DNA of 64,000 bases from positions 62,001 through 126,000 of the forward strand of contig NZ_LKBT01000023.1 of assembly GCF_002699985.1 (NCBI RefSeq), given 5' to 3'. Source of the stretch: Pseudomonas sp. ICMP 561. Lineage in GTDB: Bacteria > Pseudomonadota > Gammaproteobacteria > Pseudomonadales > Pseudomonadaceae. The position numbers were made by a program, and so were the translations under genes. Positions 44,776-53,371 of this stretch are shown piece after piece. The notes under the pieces were generated by a model. The model was given only the letters and a program-made list of their open reading frames with translations, had not been told where the DNA came from and searched no databases. Position 1 is the first letter of the stretch, and each line of letters opens with the position of its first letter.

Positions 44776-44961
44776 ATGGACACCAAATTACTCGACATCC
44801 TCGCTTGCCCTGTCTGCAAGGGGCCGCTGAAACTCAGTGCCGATAAAACCGAGCTGATCAGCAAAGGCGCAGGCCTGGCTTTTCCGATTCGCGACGGCAT
44901 TCCGGTGATGCTGGAAAGTGAAGCGCGCACGCTGTCCACCGACGAGCGTCTGGACAAATGA
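44776..44961 (+). CDS. Trm112-family protein (YcaR)
   Basis: A 61-aa zinc-ribbon-like protein with the CPVCKGPL motif and FPIRDGIPVML. Homologous to Trm112, a methyltransferase activator in eukaryotes, and to E. coli YcaR, always next to kdsB. Its bacterial role is not established. The ATG at 44776 matches the family start; the stop overlaps kdsB (ATGA). Confidence 0.92.
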   Translation: MDTKLLDILACPVCKGPLKLSADKTELISKGAGLAFPIRDGIPVMLESEARTLSTDERLDK

Positions 44962-45722
44962 CCGCAGTGTTCACCGTTGTCATCCCGGCGCGTTTCGGGT
45001 CCAGCCGTTTTCCGGGCAAACCGCTCAAAGAGATTGCTGGCAAGCCGATGATCCAGCATGTCTGGGAACAGGCACGTAAAAGCAGCGCGGCGCGGGTTGT
45101 GGTCGCCACTGACGATGCGCGTATCGTTGAGGCCTGCAAGGCTTTTGGTGCGGAAGTACTGTTGACCCGTGAGGATCACAACTCCGGCACTGATCGCCTG
45201 GCGGAAGTCGCCACGCAATTGGGCCTGGAAGCGGACGCCATCGTGGTCAACGTCCAGGGTGATGAACCGATGATCCCGCCTGCGGTGATTGATCAGGTCG
45301 CTGCCAATCTTGCGGCTCACCCTGAAGCGCGCATGTCCACCCTGGCAGAGCCTATTGATGACGTGGCGGCGCTGTTCAACCCGAACGTCGTAAAAGTGGT
45401 GTCCGATATCAATGGTCTGGCGCTGACCTTCAGTCGCGCGCCGTTGCCTTGGGCGCGGGATGCCTTGGCCAGAGATCGTGAGCAATTGCCTGCGGGCGTA
45501 CCCTATCGTCGGCATATCGGTATCTACGCTTATCGTGCAGGCTTCCTGCATGATTTCGTCAGTTGGGGCCCTTGCTGGCTCGAAGACACGGAAAATCTCG
45601 AGCAGCTGCGTGCGCTCTGGCACGGCATACGAATTCACGTTGCCGACGCGCTGGAAGCCCCGCCAGCCGGTGTTGATACCCCGGAAGACCTTGAGCGCGT
45701 GCGCCGCCTGCTGGAGGTTTGA
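44958..45722 (+). CDS. kdsB: 3-deoxy-manno-octulosonate cytidylyltransferase KdsB
   Basis: A 254-aa enzyme that activates KDO to CMP-KDO for inner-core LPS. Visible motifs: IPARFGSSRFPGKPL (CTP loop), NVQGDEPMIPP (magnesium Asp) and ERHIGIYAYR-like RRHIGIYAYR. Overlaps the Trm112-like gene by 4 bases and murB by 4 bases. The low-molecular-weight tyrosine phosphatase gene that lies between kdsB and murB in several Pseudomonas species is absent. Confidence 0.95.
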   Translation: MTAVFTVVIPARFGSSRFPGKPLKEIAGKPMIQHVWEQARKSSAARVVVATDDARIVEACKAFGAEVLLTREDHNSGTDRLAEVATQLGLEADAIVVNVQGDEPMIPPAVIDQVAANLAAHPEARMSTLAEPIDDVAALFNPNVVKVVSDINGLALTFSRAPLPWARDALARDREQLPAGVPYRRHIGIYAYRAGFLHDFVSWGPCWLEDTENLEQLRALWHGIRIHVADALEAPPAGVDTPEDLERVRRLLEV

Positions 45723-46738
45723 CGTTGCAATTGCAGTCCGCTGTTTCACTCAAGCCGTTTAACACCTTTGGCGTTGATGTCACTGCGCAGCTGTTTGCCG
45801 AAGCCCATAACGACGACGATGTGCGCGAGGCTCTGGCCTATAGCGTGGAGCACGACCTGCCATTGATGGTCATCGGCGGTGGCAGCAATTTGCTGCTGAC
45901 CGGTGACGTTCAGGCATTCGTGCTGCGCATGGCCAGCCGTGGTATCCGGATCGTCCGGGAGGATTGCAAGCACGCGGTCATTGAGGCTGAAGCAGGCGAG
46001 CCTTGGCATCCGTTCGTGCAGTCGTGCCTGGATTTGGGGCTCGCCGGGCTGGAAAATCTCAGTCTGATTCCCGGTACGGTCGGTGCTGCGCCCATGCAAA
46101 ACATCGGTGCTTATGGGGTCGAGATCAAGGATGTGTTTCACAGCCTGACTGCGCTTGACCGCCAGACTGGCGAGCTGCGCGAATTCTCTCTTGAGGAATG
46201 TGCGTTCGGTTATCGCGACAGCCTGTTCAAGCATGAAACCGGCCGCTGGCTGATTCTGCGTGTGCGCTTCACCCTCAATTTCAGTGCCGAGTTGCATCTG
46301 GACTACGGTCCTGTGCGCCAACGCCTGGAAGAGCAGGGCATTCAGCAACCGACGCCTCGCGACGTTAGCAACGCTATTTGTGCCATTCGCAGTGAAAAGC
46401 TGCCGGATCCAGCGGTGCTGGGTAACGCGGGCAGTTTCTTCAAGAATCCGCTGGTGCCTGCCGCATTGGCTGAACAGATCCGCATCAAGCACCCCGCGCT
46501 GGTGGGTTATCCACAACCTGACGGTCAGGTGAAACTCGCAGCAGGCTGGCTTATAGAGCAGGCTGGCTGGAAGGGCTACCGTGAAGGCGACGCTGGCGTG
46601 CATCGTTTGCAATCGCTGGTGCTGGTCAATTACGGCCACGCCACGGGCTTGCAGTTGCATGCTTTGGCCGAGCGTATTCAAGCGGACATTGCCAAGCGCT
46701 TTGGGGTCGAGCTTGAAATGGAACCTAATCTTTATTGA
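45719..46738 (+). CDS. murB: UDP-N-acetylenolpyruvoylglucosamine reductase MurB
   Basis: A 339-aa FAD enzyme reducing UDP-GlcNAc-enolpyruvate to UDP-MurNAc. FAD loop VIGGGSNLL near 47-55, NLSLIPGTVGAAPMQNIGAYG, the catalytic Ser region GNAGSFFKNP and the C-terminal EMEPNLY. Length and C-terminal Tyr layout match the longer, E. coli type I form. It starts with TTG overlapping the kdsB stop; a second TTG six bases on is also possible. Confidence 0.94.
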   Translation: MTLQLQSAVSLKPFNTFGVDVTAQLFAEAHNDDDVREALAYSVEHDLPLMVIGGGSNLLLTGDVQAFVLRMASRGIRIVREDCKHAVIEAEAGEPWHPFVQSCLDLGLAGLENLSLIPGTVGAAPMQNIGAYGVEIKDVFHSLTALDRQTGELREFSLEECAFGYRDSLFKHETGRWLILRVRFTLNFSAELHLDYGPVRQRLEEQGIQQPTPRDVSNAICAIRSEKLPDPAVLGNAGSFFKNPLVPAALAEQIRIKHPALVGYPQPDGQVKLAAGWLIEQAGWKGYREGDAGVHRLQSLVLVNYGHATGLQLHALAERIQADIAKRFGVELEMEPNLY

Positions 46739-46759
46739 GCTGAATTAAAAAGGATGGTT

Positions 46760-46846
46760 TTAGGAGCGCACGAGCAACGCGAGGCCGCGATAGCGGTGTT
46801 TTAGACAGGACGCCATCGCGGCCTCGCGGTGCTCGTGCGCTCCTAC
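46760..46846. repeat. REP pair (class TAGGAGCGCACGAGCAACGC)
   Basis: TAGGAGCGCACGAGCAACGC opposed by CGGTGCTCGTGCGCTCCTA, with an inner pair GAGGCCGCGAT/CATCGCGGCCTC. Lies between murB and the nucleotidyltransferase gene. Confidence 0.88.
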
Positions 46847-46922
46847 AGAATCTACGTCTGCGCACACAAAAACTACTCTAAGCGTTGTGTAGTCATCACC
46901 TATACCCTGGAAGGGAGTAACC

Positions 46923-47519
46923 ATGACCAACACTGTGTGCGCCATTGTGCTCGCTGCCGGAGAAGGCCGTCGGTTTCAAGCTATTGCCGGTGAAGGTCAG
47001 AGCAAGCTGCTGGCTCATTGCATCGGCCGTGACGGAGTCGAGCGTCCGGTGCTGGAACAGGCCCTCGTCAACCTGCAGGGGGTTGTCGACAGGGTTCTGG
47101 TGATTACCCAGCCGGATTGTCCACAAGTCATCGCACTTGCCCATCAATACAACTGCGAGCTGTCCATGCTGGCTTCGGCGGGTATGGGTGACAGCATCGC
47201 TGCAGCGGTGGCTGCCCAGCCTGATCATCGTGGCTGGTTGATCGTTCTGGGTGACATGCCGTTCATCCTGCCTCAGACCCTGCATAGCGTCGTTGCCTCA
47301 ATGGAGGACGGTCAGATTTCTGTGCCTGTGGTGAACGGCGAGCGGGGTCATCCGGTGGGTTTTGGTCGTCAATATGGTCCCGCGCTGATGGAGCTGACTG
47401 GCGATCAGGGCGCACGACGGTTGTTCAAGGATGGCTGCGTTCAGCAGGTAGAGGTCGATGACCCGGGTGTGCTGTGGGATGTAGATGTGCCAGAGCGGTT
47501 GGTGTTTGTTCCTTTATAG
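46923..47519 (+). CDS. MobA-like NTP transferase (MocA type)
   Basis: A 198-aa nucleotidyltransferase with the N-terminal loop AIVLAAGEGRRF and metal-binding VLGDMPF, followed by VVNGERGHPVGFGRQYG. These motifs fit MocA/MobA enzymes that attach CMP or GMP to the molybdenum cofactor, rather than sugar nucleotide enzymes. It is a single gene without an adjacent molybdoenzyme, so the cofactor assignment is only likely. GGAAGGGAG precedes the ATG. Confidence 0.8.
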   Translation: MTNTVCAIVLAAGEGRRFQAIAGEGQSKLLAHCIGRDGVERPVLEQALVNLQGVVDRVLVITQPDCPQVIALAHQYNCELSMLASAGMGDSIAAAVAAQPDHRGWLIVLGDMPFILPQTLHSVVASMEDGQISVPVVNGERGHPVGFGRQYGPALMELTGDQGARRLFKDGCVQQVEVDDPGVLWDVDVPERLVFVPL

Positions 47520-47561
47520 GGCATACACGTCCATCTGTACGCTGATTTATGCCTGGAGCAT

Positions 47562-47634
47562 CGCCATCGCGAGCAAGCTCACTCCTACAGTTGCAACCCG
47601 ATCCTATGTAGGAGTGAGCTTGCTCGCGATGGCG
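47562..47634. repeat. REP pair (class CGCCATCGCGAGCAAGCTC)
   Basis: CGCCATCGCGAGCAAGCTCA opposed by TGAGCTTGCTCGCGATGGCG, with the CTCCTAC/GTAGGAG ends facing inward, as at 30967-31042. Lies between the nucleotidyltransferase and the rne terminator. Confidence 0.92.
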
Positions 47635-47686
47635 TCAATGTAAGCGAAGGTAGATTCCATCATTAATGCAAATTCCCACCGTCCAC

Positions 47687-47726
47687 AAAAAAGCCCCACC
47701 TGCTTTCACAGGTGGGGCTTTTTTTC
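47687..47726. terminator. Bidirectional intrinsic terminator between the MobA-like gene and rne
   Basis: AAAAAGCCCCACCTG and CAGGTGGGGCTTTTT pair over 15 bases with a loop of 6; T runs occur on both strands. It ends rne (minus strand, stop at 47736) and can also stop plus-strand transcription. Confidence 0.93.
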
Positions 47727-47735
47727 AACCAAGGA

Positions 47736-50700
47736 TCAAACGAGAGGTTTAGGCTCGTTGCTTTCTTCCTTGGCTTCGTGGTGCTGCGTGAATGCCTGAT
47801 CCGTCGAGTGCGAGTTCTCGTCAGCGACTGGAGCAGGTTCTACTGCTTCAATTGCGGGCTGAACTGCTTCGACTTCGTCAGCTACAGGGGCTGCAGCGGT
47901 GTTGGCTGCGGCTTCTTCAGCTTCCTTCTTCAGACGCTCTTCTTCACGCTTGCGGCGACGCACTTCACGAGGGTCGTTTGGCGCGCGGCCGTTGCTGCTC
48001 ACCGGCAGTGCAGGGGCTTCAGGGGCAACAGCCACTGCTGCATCTGCGGTAGGTGGAGTTGCAACGACTTCCGGAGCAGCGTAAGGCGCAGGCTCTTCAG
48101 CTACCACTGCCGCAGGAGTTGGCAGCTCAGCCGATTCAGTGGCCGGAGCCTCTTCACGGACTGGCGCGGGCTCTTCAACCTGCGGTGCAGGTGTGGTCGG
48201 CTCTGGCGTTGGTGTGAACGGTACAACACGTTCAGCGTGTGGCGCTTCGAACATTTCTGTCTGTGCTGCCAGGGCTGGTGCTTCTGCGATCACTTGCGGA
48301 GCTGCTTCAACGACCTGCTGCACTTCTACGTCCGGAGCGGTTTCAGCTTTCGGCGCATTGTCAGCCACCGGTGCTTCTACAGCGGGCGTTTCAACGGCTT
48401 GCGCTTCGAACGCTGGAGTCTGGATCGAAGGGGTTTCGATCACAGCTTCCGGGACGAACGAGGAGTCAGCTGAGTCAACGGTTGCAGTTGCGCGCTCGGC
48501 CTGACGGTGCGCTTCGGCTTCGGCAGGTGCGCTGATGACGCTGCTGCCAACGGCGGCGGTCGCTGCGGTGATAGCCAGACCTGCTGCCACTTCAGTGTTG
48601 CCCGATTCGCTGCCTTCTTCCTCAGAGCCTTCCGAACCTTCGATCACATTGCCGTTTGCATCACGCTGACGCTCACGACGGTTGCTGCGACGACGCTGAC
48701 CACGGGAGCGGCGGCGAGGGCGATCGCCTTCTGCACCGTCCTGATGATCTTCGGTTGCCAGTTCTTCGTTGGTCAGCACTTCGTCTTCGCTGACCTCGGT
48801 AACGGCCTGCTCGGCACGAGGCTGGCGTTCTTCACGAGGAGCGCGTGGTTGACGCTCTTCACGTGGAGCGCGCTCAGGACGCTCTTCGCGAGGCGCTGCA
48901 TCGGCTGCCGGAGCGGCATCCAGCGGCTCGCGCAGTTCACGAACACGCTCTTCACGAGGCTTGCGGTCTTCACGAGGTGTACGTGCTGCACGAGGCGCAC
49001 GCTCTTCACGTGGGGCACGGGCCGGACGCTCTTCGCGTGGTGCTGCGCTGGTTTCTTCAACAACGGCTTCGCGTGGAGCGCGCGGTGCGCGTTCTTCACG
49101 AGGCGCACGTTCCTCACGCGGTGCACGCTCTTCGCGTGGAGCACGTTCGGCACGTTCTTCACGTGGCTTGCGTTCTTCATCGCGACGGTTGTTGCGGCCA
49201 CGGCTCTGTTGACGACCGTTGCGGCGCTCTTCGTTGCGGGCAGGGCGCTCGGCAGCCGGTTTTTCAACCACAACCGGGGCAACTGGCTCTTCCTTGGTGG
49301 CGAACAGGCTCACCAGGGATTTGACCAGGCCTTTGAACAGGCTTGGCTCGTGAGCGACCGGAGCCGGTGCGGCGGGAACGGCTTCAACCGGAACCGGAGC
49401 GTTGGCACGCGGCGGAGCGGTTTTAACGGCGGCTTCCTGGCGAACCAGGGTGCGTGTTGCAGCGGCTGGCTGAACTTCTTCAACTTCAGCAGCGGCGGCA
49501 GCGATTTCGTAGCTGGACTGCAGGGTGTGTGCTTCCGGGCTGTCATCACGCAGGCGCTGAACTTCGAAGTGCGGCGTTTCGAGGTGATCGTTCGGCAGGA
49601 TGATGATGCGGGCACGGGTGCGCAGTTCGATCTTGGTGATCGAGTTGCGTTTTTCGTTGAGCAGGAAAGCCGCAACCGGAATCGGCACTTGAGCGCGGAC
49701 TTCGGCAGTGCGGTCTTTCAGAGCTTCTTCTTCGATCAGACGCAGGATGGCCAGCGACAGCGACTCAACGTCACGGATGATGCCGGTGCCGTTGCAACGC
49801 GGGCAGACGATACCGCTGCTTTCGCCCAGCGATGGACGCAGGCGCTGACGAGACATTTCCAGCAGGCCGAAGCGCGAGATACGACCAACCTGAACGCGGG
49901 CACGGTCGGCTTCCAGGCTTTCGCGCACTTTTTCTTCCACGGCGCGCTGGTTCTTGGCCGGTGTCATGTCGATGAAGTCGATGACGATCAGGCCGCCGAT
50001 GTCACGCAGACGCAATTGACGGGCGATTTCTTCAGCCGCTTCAAGGTTGGTCTGCAGGGCGGTTTCTTCGATGTCGCTGCCTTTGGTGGCGCGCGCCGAG
50101 TTGATGTCGATGGACACCAGGGCTTCGGTCGGATCGATGACGATGGAGCCGCCGGAAGGCAGTTCAACGACGCGCTGGAAGGCGGTCTCGATCTGGCTTT
50201 CGATCTGGAAACGGTTGAACAGCGGAACGCTGTCTTCGTACAACTTGATCTTGCTGGCGTACTGCGGCATCACCTGACGGATAAAGGTCAGTGCTTCTTC
50301 CTGGGCTTCGATGCTGTCGATCAGCACTTCGCCGATGTCCTGGCGCAGGTAGTCGCGGATGGCGCGGATGATGACGTTGCTTTCCTGGTAGATCAGGAAT
50401 GGAGCAGCGCGATCCAGCGAAGCCTCTTTGATAGCGGTCCAGAGTTGCAGCAGGTAGTCGAGGTCCCACTGCATTTCTTCGCTGCTGCGGCCCAGGCCGG
50501 CAGTGCGAACGATCAGACCCATGTCGGCTGGAGCGATCAGGCCGTTCAGCGCTTCGCGCAGTTCGTTGCGCTCTTCGCCTTCGATGCGACGGGAAATACC
50601 GCCTGCACGCGGGTTGTTCGGCATCAGGACCAGATAACGACCGGCCAGGCTGATGAAGGTGGTCAGGGCTGCGCCTTTGTTGCCGCGCTCTTCCTTCTCG

Positions 50701-51005
50701 ACCTGAACGATGACTTCCTGGCCTTCGCTCAGGACGTCCTTGATGTTGACGCGGCCTTCAGGGGCTTTCTTGAAGTACTCGCGGGAGATTTCTTTCAGAG
50801 GCAGGAAGCCGTGGCGCTCAGAGCCGAAATCGACAAAGGCAGCCTCAAGGCTGGGTTCGATGCGAGTGATCCGGCCTTTATAGATATTGGCCTTTTTCTG
50901 CTCGCGGGCACCGGACTCGATGTCCAGGTCATATAAGCGCTGGCCGTCTACCAGTGCAACGCGCAACTCTTCGGGTTGAGTTGCGTTAATCAGCATTCTT
51001 TTCAT
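47736..51005 (-). CDS. rne: Ribonuclease E
   Basis: A 1089-aa endoribonuclease. The N-terminal half is catalytic: S1 domain (ANIYKGRITRIEPSLEAAFVDF), 5' sensor and DNase-I-like core (VSIDINSARATKG, IDFIDM) and the zinc link CPRCNGTG. From about residue 520 the chain is low-complexity: an Arg/Glu/Pro-rich scaffold with tandem APREER units (about 608-725), a GDRPRRRSRGQRRRSNRRER arginine segment, and an Ala/Pro/Glu tail. This scaffold binds RNA and degradosome partners. Start at 51005 (MKRMLIN). The leader is long and hairpin-rich. Confidence 0.97.
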   Translation of the reverse strand: MKRMLINATQPEELRVALVDGQRLYDLDIESGAREQKKANIYKGRITRIEPSLEAAFVDFGSERHGFLPLKEISREYFKKAPEGRVNIKDVLSEGQEVIVQVEKEERGNKGAALTTFISLAGRYLVLMPNNPRAGGISRRIEGEERNELREALNGLIAPADMGLIVRTAGLGRSSEEMQWDLDYLLQLWTAIKEASLDRAAPFLIYQESNVIIRAIRDYLRQDIGEVLIDSIEAQEEALTFIRQVMPQYASKIKLYEDSVPLFNRFQIESQIETAFQRVVELPSGGSIVIDPTEALVSIDINSARATKGSDIEETALQTNLEAAEEIARQLRLRDIGGLIVIDFIDMTPAKNQRAVEEKVRESLEADRARVQVGRISRFGLLEMSRQRLRPSLGESSGIVCPRCNGTGIIRDVESLSLAILRLIEEEALKDRTAEVRAQVPIPVAAFLLNEKRNSITKIELRTRARIIILPNDHLETPHFEVQRLRDDSPEAHTLQSSYEIAAAAAEVEEVQPAAATRTLVRQEAAVKTAPPRANAPVPVEAVPAAPAPVAHEPSLFKGLVKSLVSLFATKEEPVAPVVVEKPAAERPARNEERRNGRQQSRGRNNRRDEERKPREERAERAPREERAPREERAPREERAPRAPREAVVEETSAAPREERPARAPREERAPRAARTPREDRKPREERVRELREPLDAAPAADAAPREERPERAPREERQPRAPREERQPRAEQAVTEVSEDEVLTNEELATEDHQDGAEGDRPRRRSRGQRRRSNRRERQRDANGNVIEGSEGSEEEGSESGNTEVAAGLAITAATAAVGSSVISAPAEAEAHRQAERATATVDSADSSFVPEAVIETPSIQTPAFEAQAVETPAVEAPVADNAPKAETAPDVEVQQVVEAAPQVIAEAPALAAQTEMFEAPHAERVVPFTPTPEPTTPAPQVEEPAPVREEAPATESAELPTPAAVVAEEPAPYAAPEVVATPPTADAAVAVAPEAPALPVSSNGRAPNDPREVRRRKREEERLKKEAEEAAANTAAAPVADEVEAVQPAIEAVEPAPVADENSHSTDQAFTQHHEAKEESNEPKPLV

Positions 51006-51390
51006 GTAGTACCGTCGGTTTCCGGGCTGCCGGAAACGGCGTTCGGCACACACGACTTCTCACGGTCGGTGTCAGGGCACGTCAGGAGTGGTTGGACACT
51101 CCAGTGTCTAGCGAGATTACCGGCCAACGGGGCCGGAGTCGCGACGACGTTTCCTGCTTGCTGTGGTGACAAAAGACACCCTTTCAGCAAAAGCTTTGTC
51201 AGGAGGAGGAATCGACCATCGGTAGCGGACGAGATGAAGCGTCTAAAACAAGCCTTGTGCTACACAGTCCGATGGTTGTGCGTCTCCACCCTACACGTAT
51301 CCCTGATAATTCGGGTGCTGCCGCGCGCAGAATCCGCAACGGGTTGGCATTTACCGCAGCCTTCCAGAGGGAAGGTTGCGCATCATGGCT
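51006..51390 (-). promoter_or_regulatory. rne 5' leader with hairpins (likely autoregulatory)
   Basis: The rne side of the 714-base gap between rne and rluC. Perfect stems: GTTTCCGG/CCGGAAAC at 51018-51037, GGAGTG/CACTCC at 51085-51102 and CCGGCC/GGCCGG at 51120-51136. In E. coli the about 360-nt rne leader forms hairpins by which RNase E lowers its own mRNA. Similar position and structure suggest the same here, though sequences are not compared. The distal limit is a guess. Confidence 0.6.
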
Positions 51391-51706
51391 TAAGGCGTTT
51401 GTTTCCGAAGCATTCGCCCGGACCGTCTGTAAACGACTGCACTTTGTGAACTGGCCGTGATTTATTAGCTCTGAAGGCGAGTGATAACTCTGCGATCTGG
51501 CGTGTATCAGGCCTCATGTCACCTGCGCTTGTAACGTTTGCAGCCCATCCGTTGTCACCGAAAGCCCCGTAGGACGGCCTCGCGTCCTCGTGAATTGCGT
51601 AGGGCAGGGTCGGTCATAAACCGTTTGTCCGCTGTCCAGGCCGCTTTTGGCGGCGTTCGCGACTATAGCAGCAATCATTAAGTGCTTCAAATCCATAAAA
51701 AATTGT
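51391..51706. other. Non-coding upstream half of the rne-rluC gap
   Basis: No credible gene. A perfect AGGACG/CGTCCT hairpin is at 51571-51588. Promoters of both divergent genes are expected here, but I cannot place the rne promoter. Confidence 0.5.
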
Positions 51707-51712
51707 TATGAT
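51707..51712 (+). promoter_or_regulatory. Possible rluC -10 element (TATGAT)
   Basis: TATGAT lies 7 bases before the rluC ATG at 51720. Transcription would then begin about at the start codon, giving a leaderless mRNA, which agrees with the absence of a ribosome site in GATTTGCGCC. No good -35 is visible. Confidence 0.3.
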
Positions 51713-51719
51713 TTGCGCC

Positions 51720-52676
51720 ATGACGAATATCACCCCTCCAACCCCCGGCGTCCAGCTGGTAGAGGTTGCGCCGGAATATGCCGGTCAACGTATTGATAAC
51801 TTTCTTGTCACTTTCCTCAAAGGCGTGCCCAAGACCTTGATCTATCGCATTTTGCGCAAAGGCGAAGTGCGGGTGAACAAGGGGCGGATCAAGCCCGAGT
51901 ACAAGTTGCAGGCAGGCGACATCATCCGTGTCCCGCCAGTGCGCGTGCCTGAGCGTGACGAACCTGTGCCTGTGGCTCAGGGGCTTTTGCAGCGCCTTGA
52001 AGCGGCGATTGTCTATGAAGACAAGGCGCTGATCGTGCTCAACAAGCCTGCCGGTATTGCCGTGCATGGCGGTAGTGGCCTGAACTTCGGTGTCATCGAA
52101 GCTTTCCGCCAGATGCGCCCGGATGCCAAGGAGCTCGAACTGGTACACCGTCTGGATCGCGACACTTCCGGGCTGTTGATGATTGCCAAGAAGCGCAGCA
52201 TGTTGCGCCACCTGCATGAGGCCTTGCGCGGCGACGGTGTCGACAAGCGCTACATGGCACTGGTACGCGGTCGCTGGGATACCGCTCAAAAGCGTGTCAG
52301 CGCCCCATTGCTCAAAAGCAATCTGCGGTCCGGTGAGCGCATGGTCGAAGTCAACGACGAAGGCAAGGAGGCACTGACAATTTTCAAAGTGCTGCGCCGC
52401 TTCGGTGATTTCGCCACCATGGTCGAAGCCAAGCCGGTGACCGGTCGTACGCACCAGATCCGGGTGCACACGCTGCACGCCGGGCACGCCATTGCCGGTG
52501 ATACCAAATACGGCGACGAAGACTTCAGTCGCGAGATTCGCAATCTGGGCGGCAAGCGCCTGTTCTTGCACGCTTATATGCTGACCGTGCCGCTGCAGGA
52601 TGGTGGCGAGCTTAAATTGCAGGCCCCCGTTGATGAAATGTGGGCCAAGACAGTGGAGCGTTTGAGTGCGACCTGA
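51720..52676 (+). CDS. rluC: 23S rRNA pseudouridine(955/2504/2580) synthase RluC
   Basis: A 318-aa RluA-type enzyme: S4 domain (FLVTFLKGVPKTLIYRILRK) near 25-85, catalytic HRLDRDTSGLLMIAKKR with the nucleophile Asp near residue 144, and GRTHQIRVH in the C-terminal half. Divergent from rne as in E. coli. No ribosome site precedes the ATG. Ends 11 bases inside the HAD-phosphatase gene. Confidence 0.95.
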   Translation: MTNITPPTPGVQLVEVAPEYAGQRIDNFLVTFLKGVPKTLIYRILRKGEVRVNKGRIKPEYKLQAGDIIRVPPVRVPERDEPVPVAQGLLQRLEAAIVYEDKALIVLNKPAGIAVHGGSGLNFGVIEAFRQMRPDAKELELVHRLDRDTSGLLMIAKKRSMLRHLHEALRGDGVDKRYMALVRGRWDTAQKRVSAPLLKSNLRSGERMVEVNDEGKEALTIFKVLRRFGDFATMVEAKPVTGRTHQIRVHTLHAGHAIAGDTKYGDEDFSREIRNLGGKRLFLHAYMLTVPLQDGGELKLQAPVDEMWAKTVERLSAT

Positions 52677-53367
52677 TTCTGAATCTTCGAAGTATGATTT
52701 ATTGATTTTCGATTGGGATGGCACGCTGGCTGACTCTATCGGCCGCATCGTTGCCGCCATGCGCGCTGCGGCTGTCGAGAGTGGCAGGCCGGAGCGTGAC
52801 GAGCATTCCATCAAGGGCATTATCGGTCTGGGTTTGCCCGAAGCGATTCGCACGCTTTATCCGGATATCACAACCAATGACCTGATCGATTTCCGTCAGC
52901 ATTACGCCGACAGTTATATGGCCATGGACAATGACGTAGCTTCACCTTTGTTCGAAGCTGTGCGCGAATCCATTGAAGGCTGGCGCGCCGAGGGTTACAA
53001 ACTGGCCGTGGCCACCGGCAAGGCGCGTCGCGGTCTTGATCGTGTTTTGAAGGCTCATGACTGGCTCGACTATTTCGACATCACCCGAGCGGCGGATGAA
53101 ACCGCCAGCAAGCCTGATCCGCTGATGCTGAATGAAATTCTTCAGCATTGCGGCGTTGAGCCGGGGCGGGCGTTGATGGTGGGTGATTCCTCTTTCGATC
53201 TGCTGATGGCGCGTAATGCGGGTATGGATTCCGTGGCAGTGGGCTATGGCGCGCAGTCGCTGGATTCACTGCGTACTTATGAGCCGCAGTTGGCTATCGA
53301 GCATTTTTCCGAGCTGCGCACCTGGTTGGGTGATCGCAGCCATCAGTCTTCATTGTTGGGGTCGTAA
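52666..53367 (+). CDS. HAD-IA family hydrolase (phosphoglycolate phosphatase-like)
   Basis: A 233-aa HAD hydrolase with the nucleophile pair D16-x-D18 (FDWDGTLADS), motif II VATGKA, and motif III/IV KPDPLML ... VGDSSFDLLMARNAG. The cap is of the small helical subclass IA. GTG start, overlapping rluC by 11 bases, so probably co-translated; the partnership of this phosphatase with rluC is common in pseudomonads. Substrate not known. Confidence 0.9.
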   Translation: MRPDSESSKYDLLIFDWDGTLADSIGRIVAAMRAAAVESGRPERDEHSIKGIIGLGLPEAIRTLYPDITTNDLIDFRQHYADSYMAMDNDVASPLFEAVRESIEGWRAEGYKLAVATGKARRGLDRVLKAHDWLDYFDITRAADETASKPDPLMLNEILQHCGVEPGRALMVGDSSFDLLMARNAGMDSVAVGYGAQSLDSLRTYEPQLAIEHFSELRTWLGDRSHQSSLLGS

Positions 53368-53371
53368 ATAA

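Noticed and set aside
48507..50936. 809-codon open frame on the plus strand opposite rne
   Set aside because: It is the antisense shadow of the rne coding repeats: long because of the high-GC, Arg/Glu/Ala-rich codons. Its product is Phe/Arg/Thr-rich low-complexity sequence without any recognisable domain.
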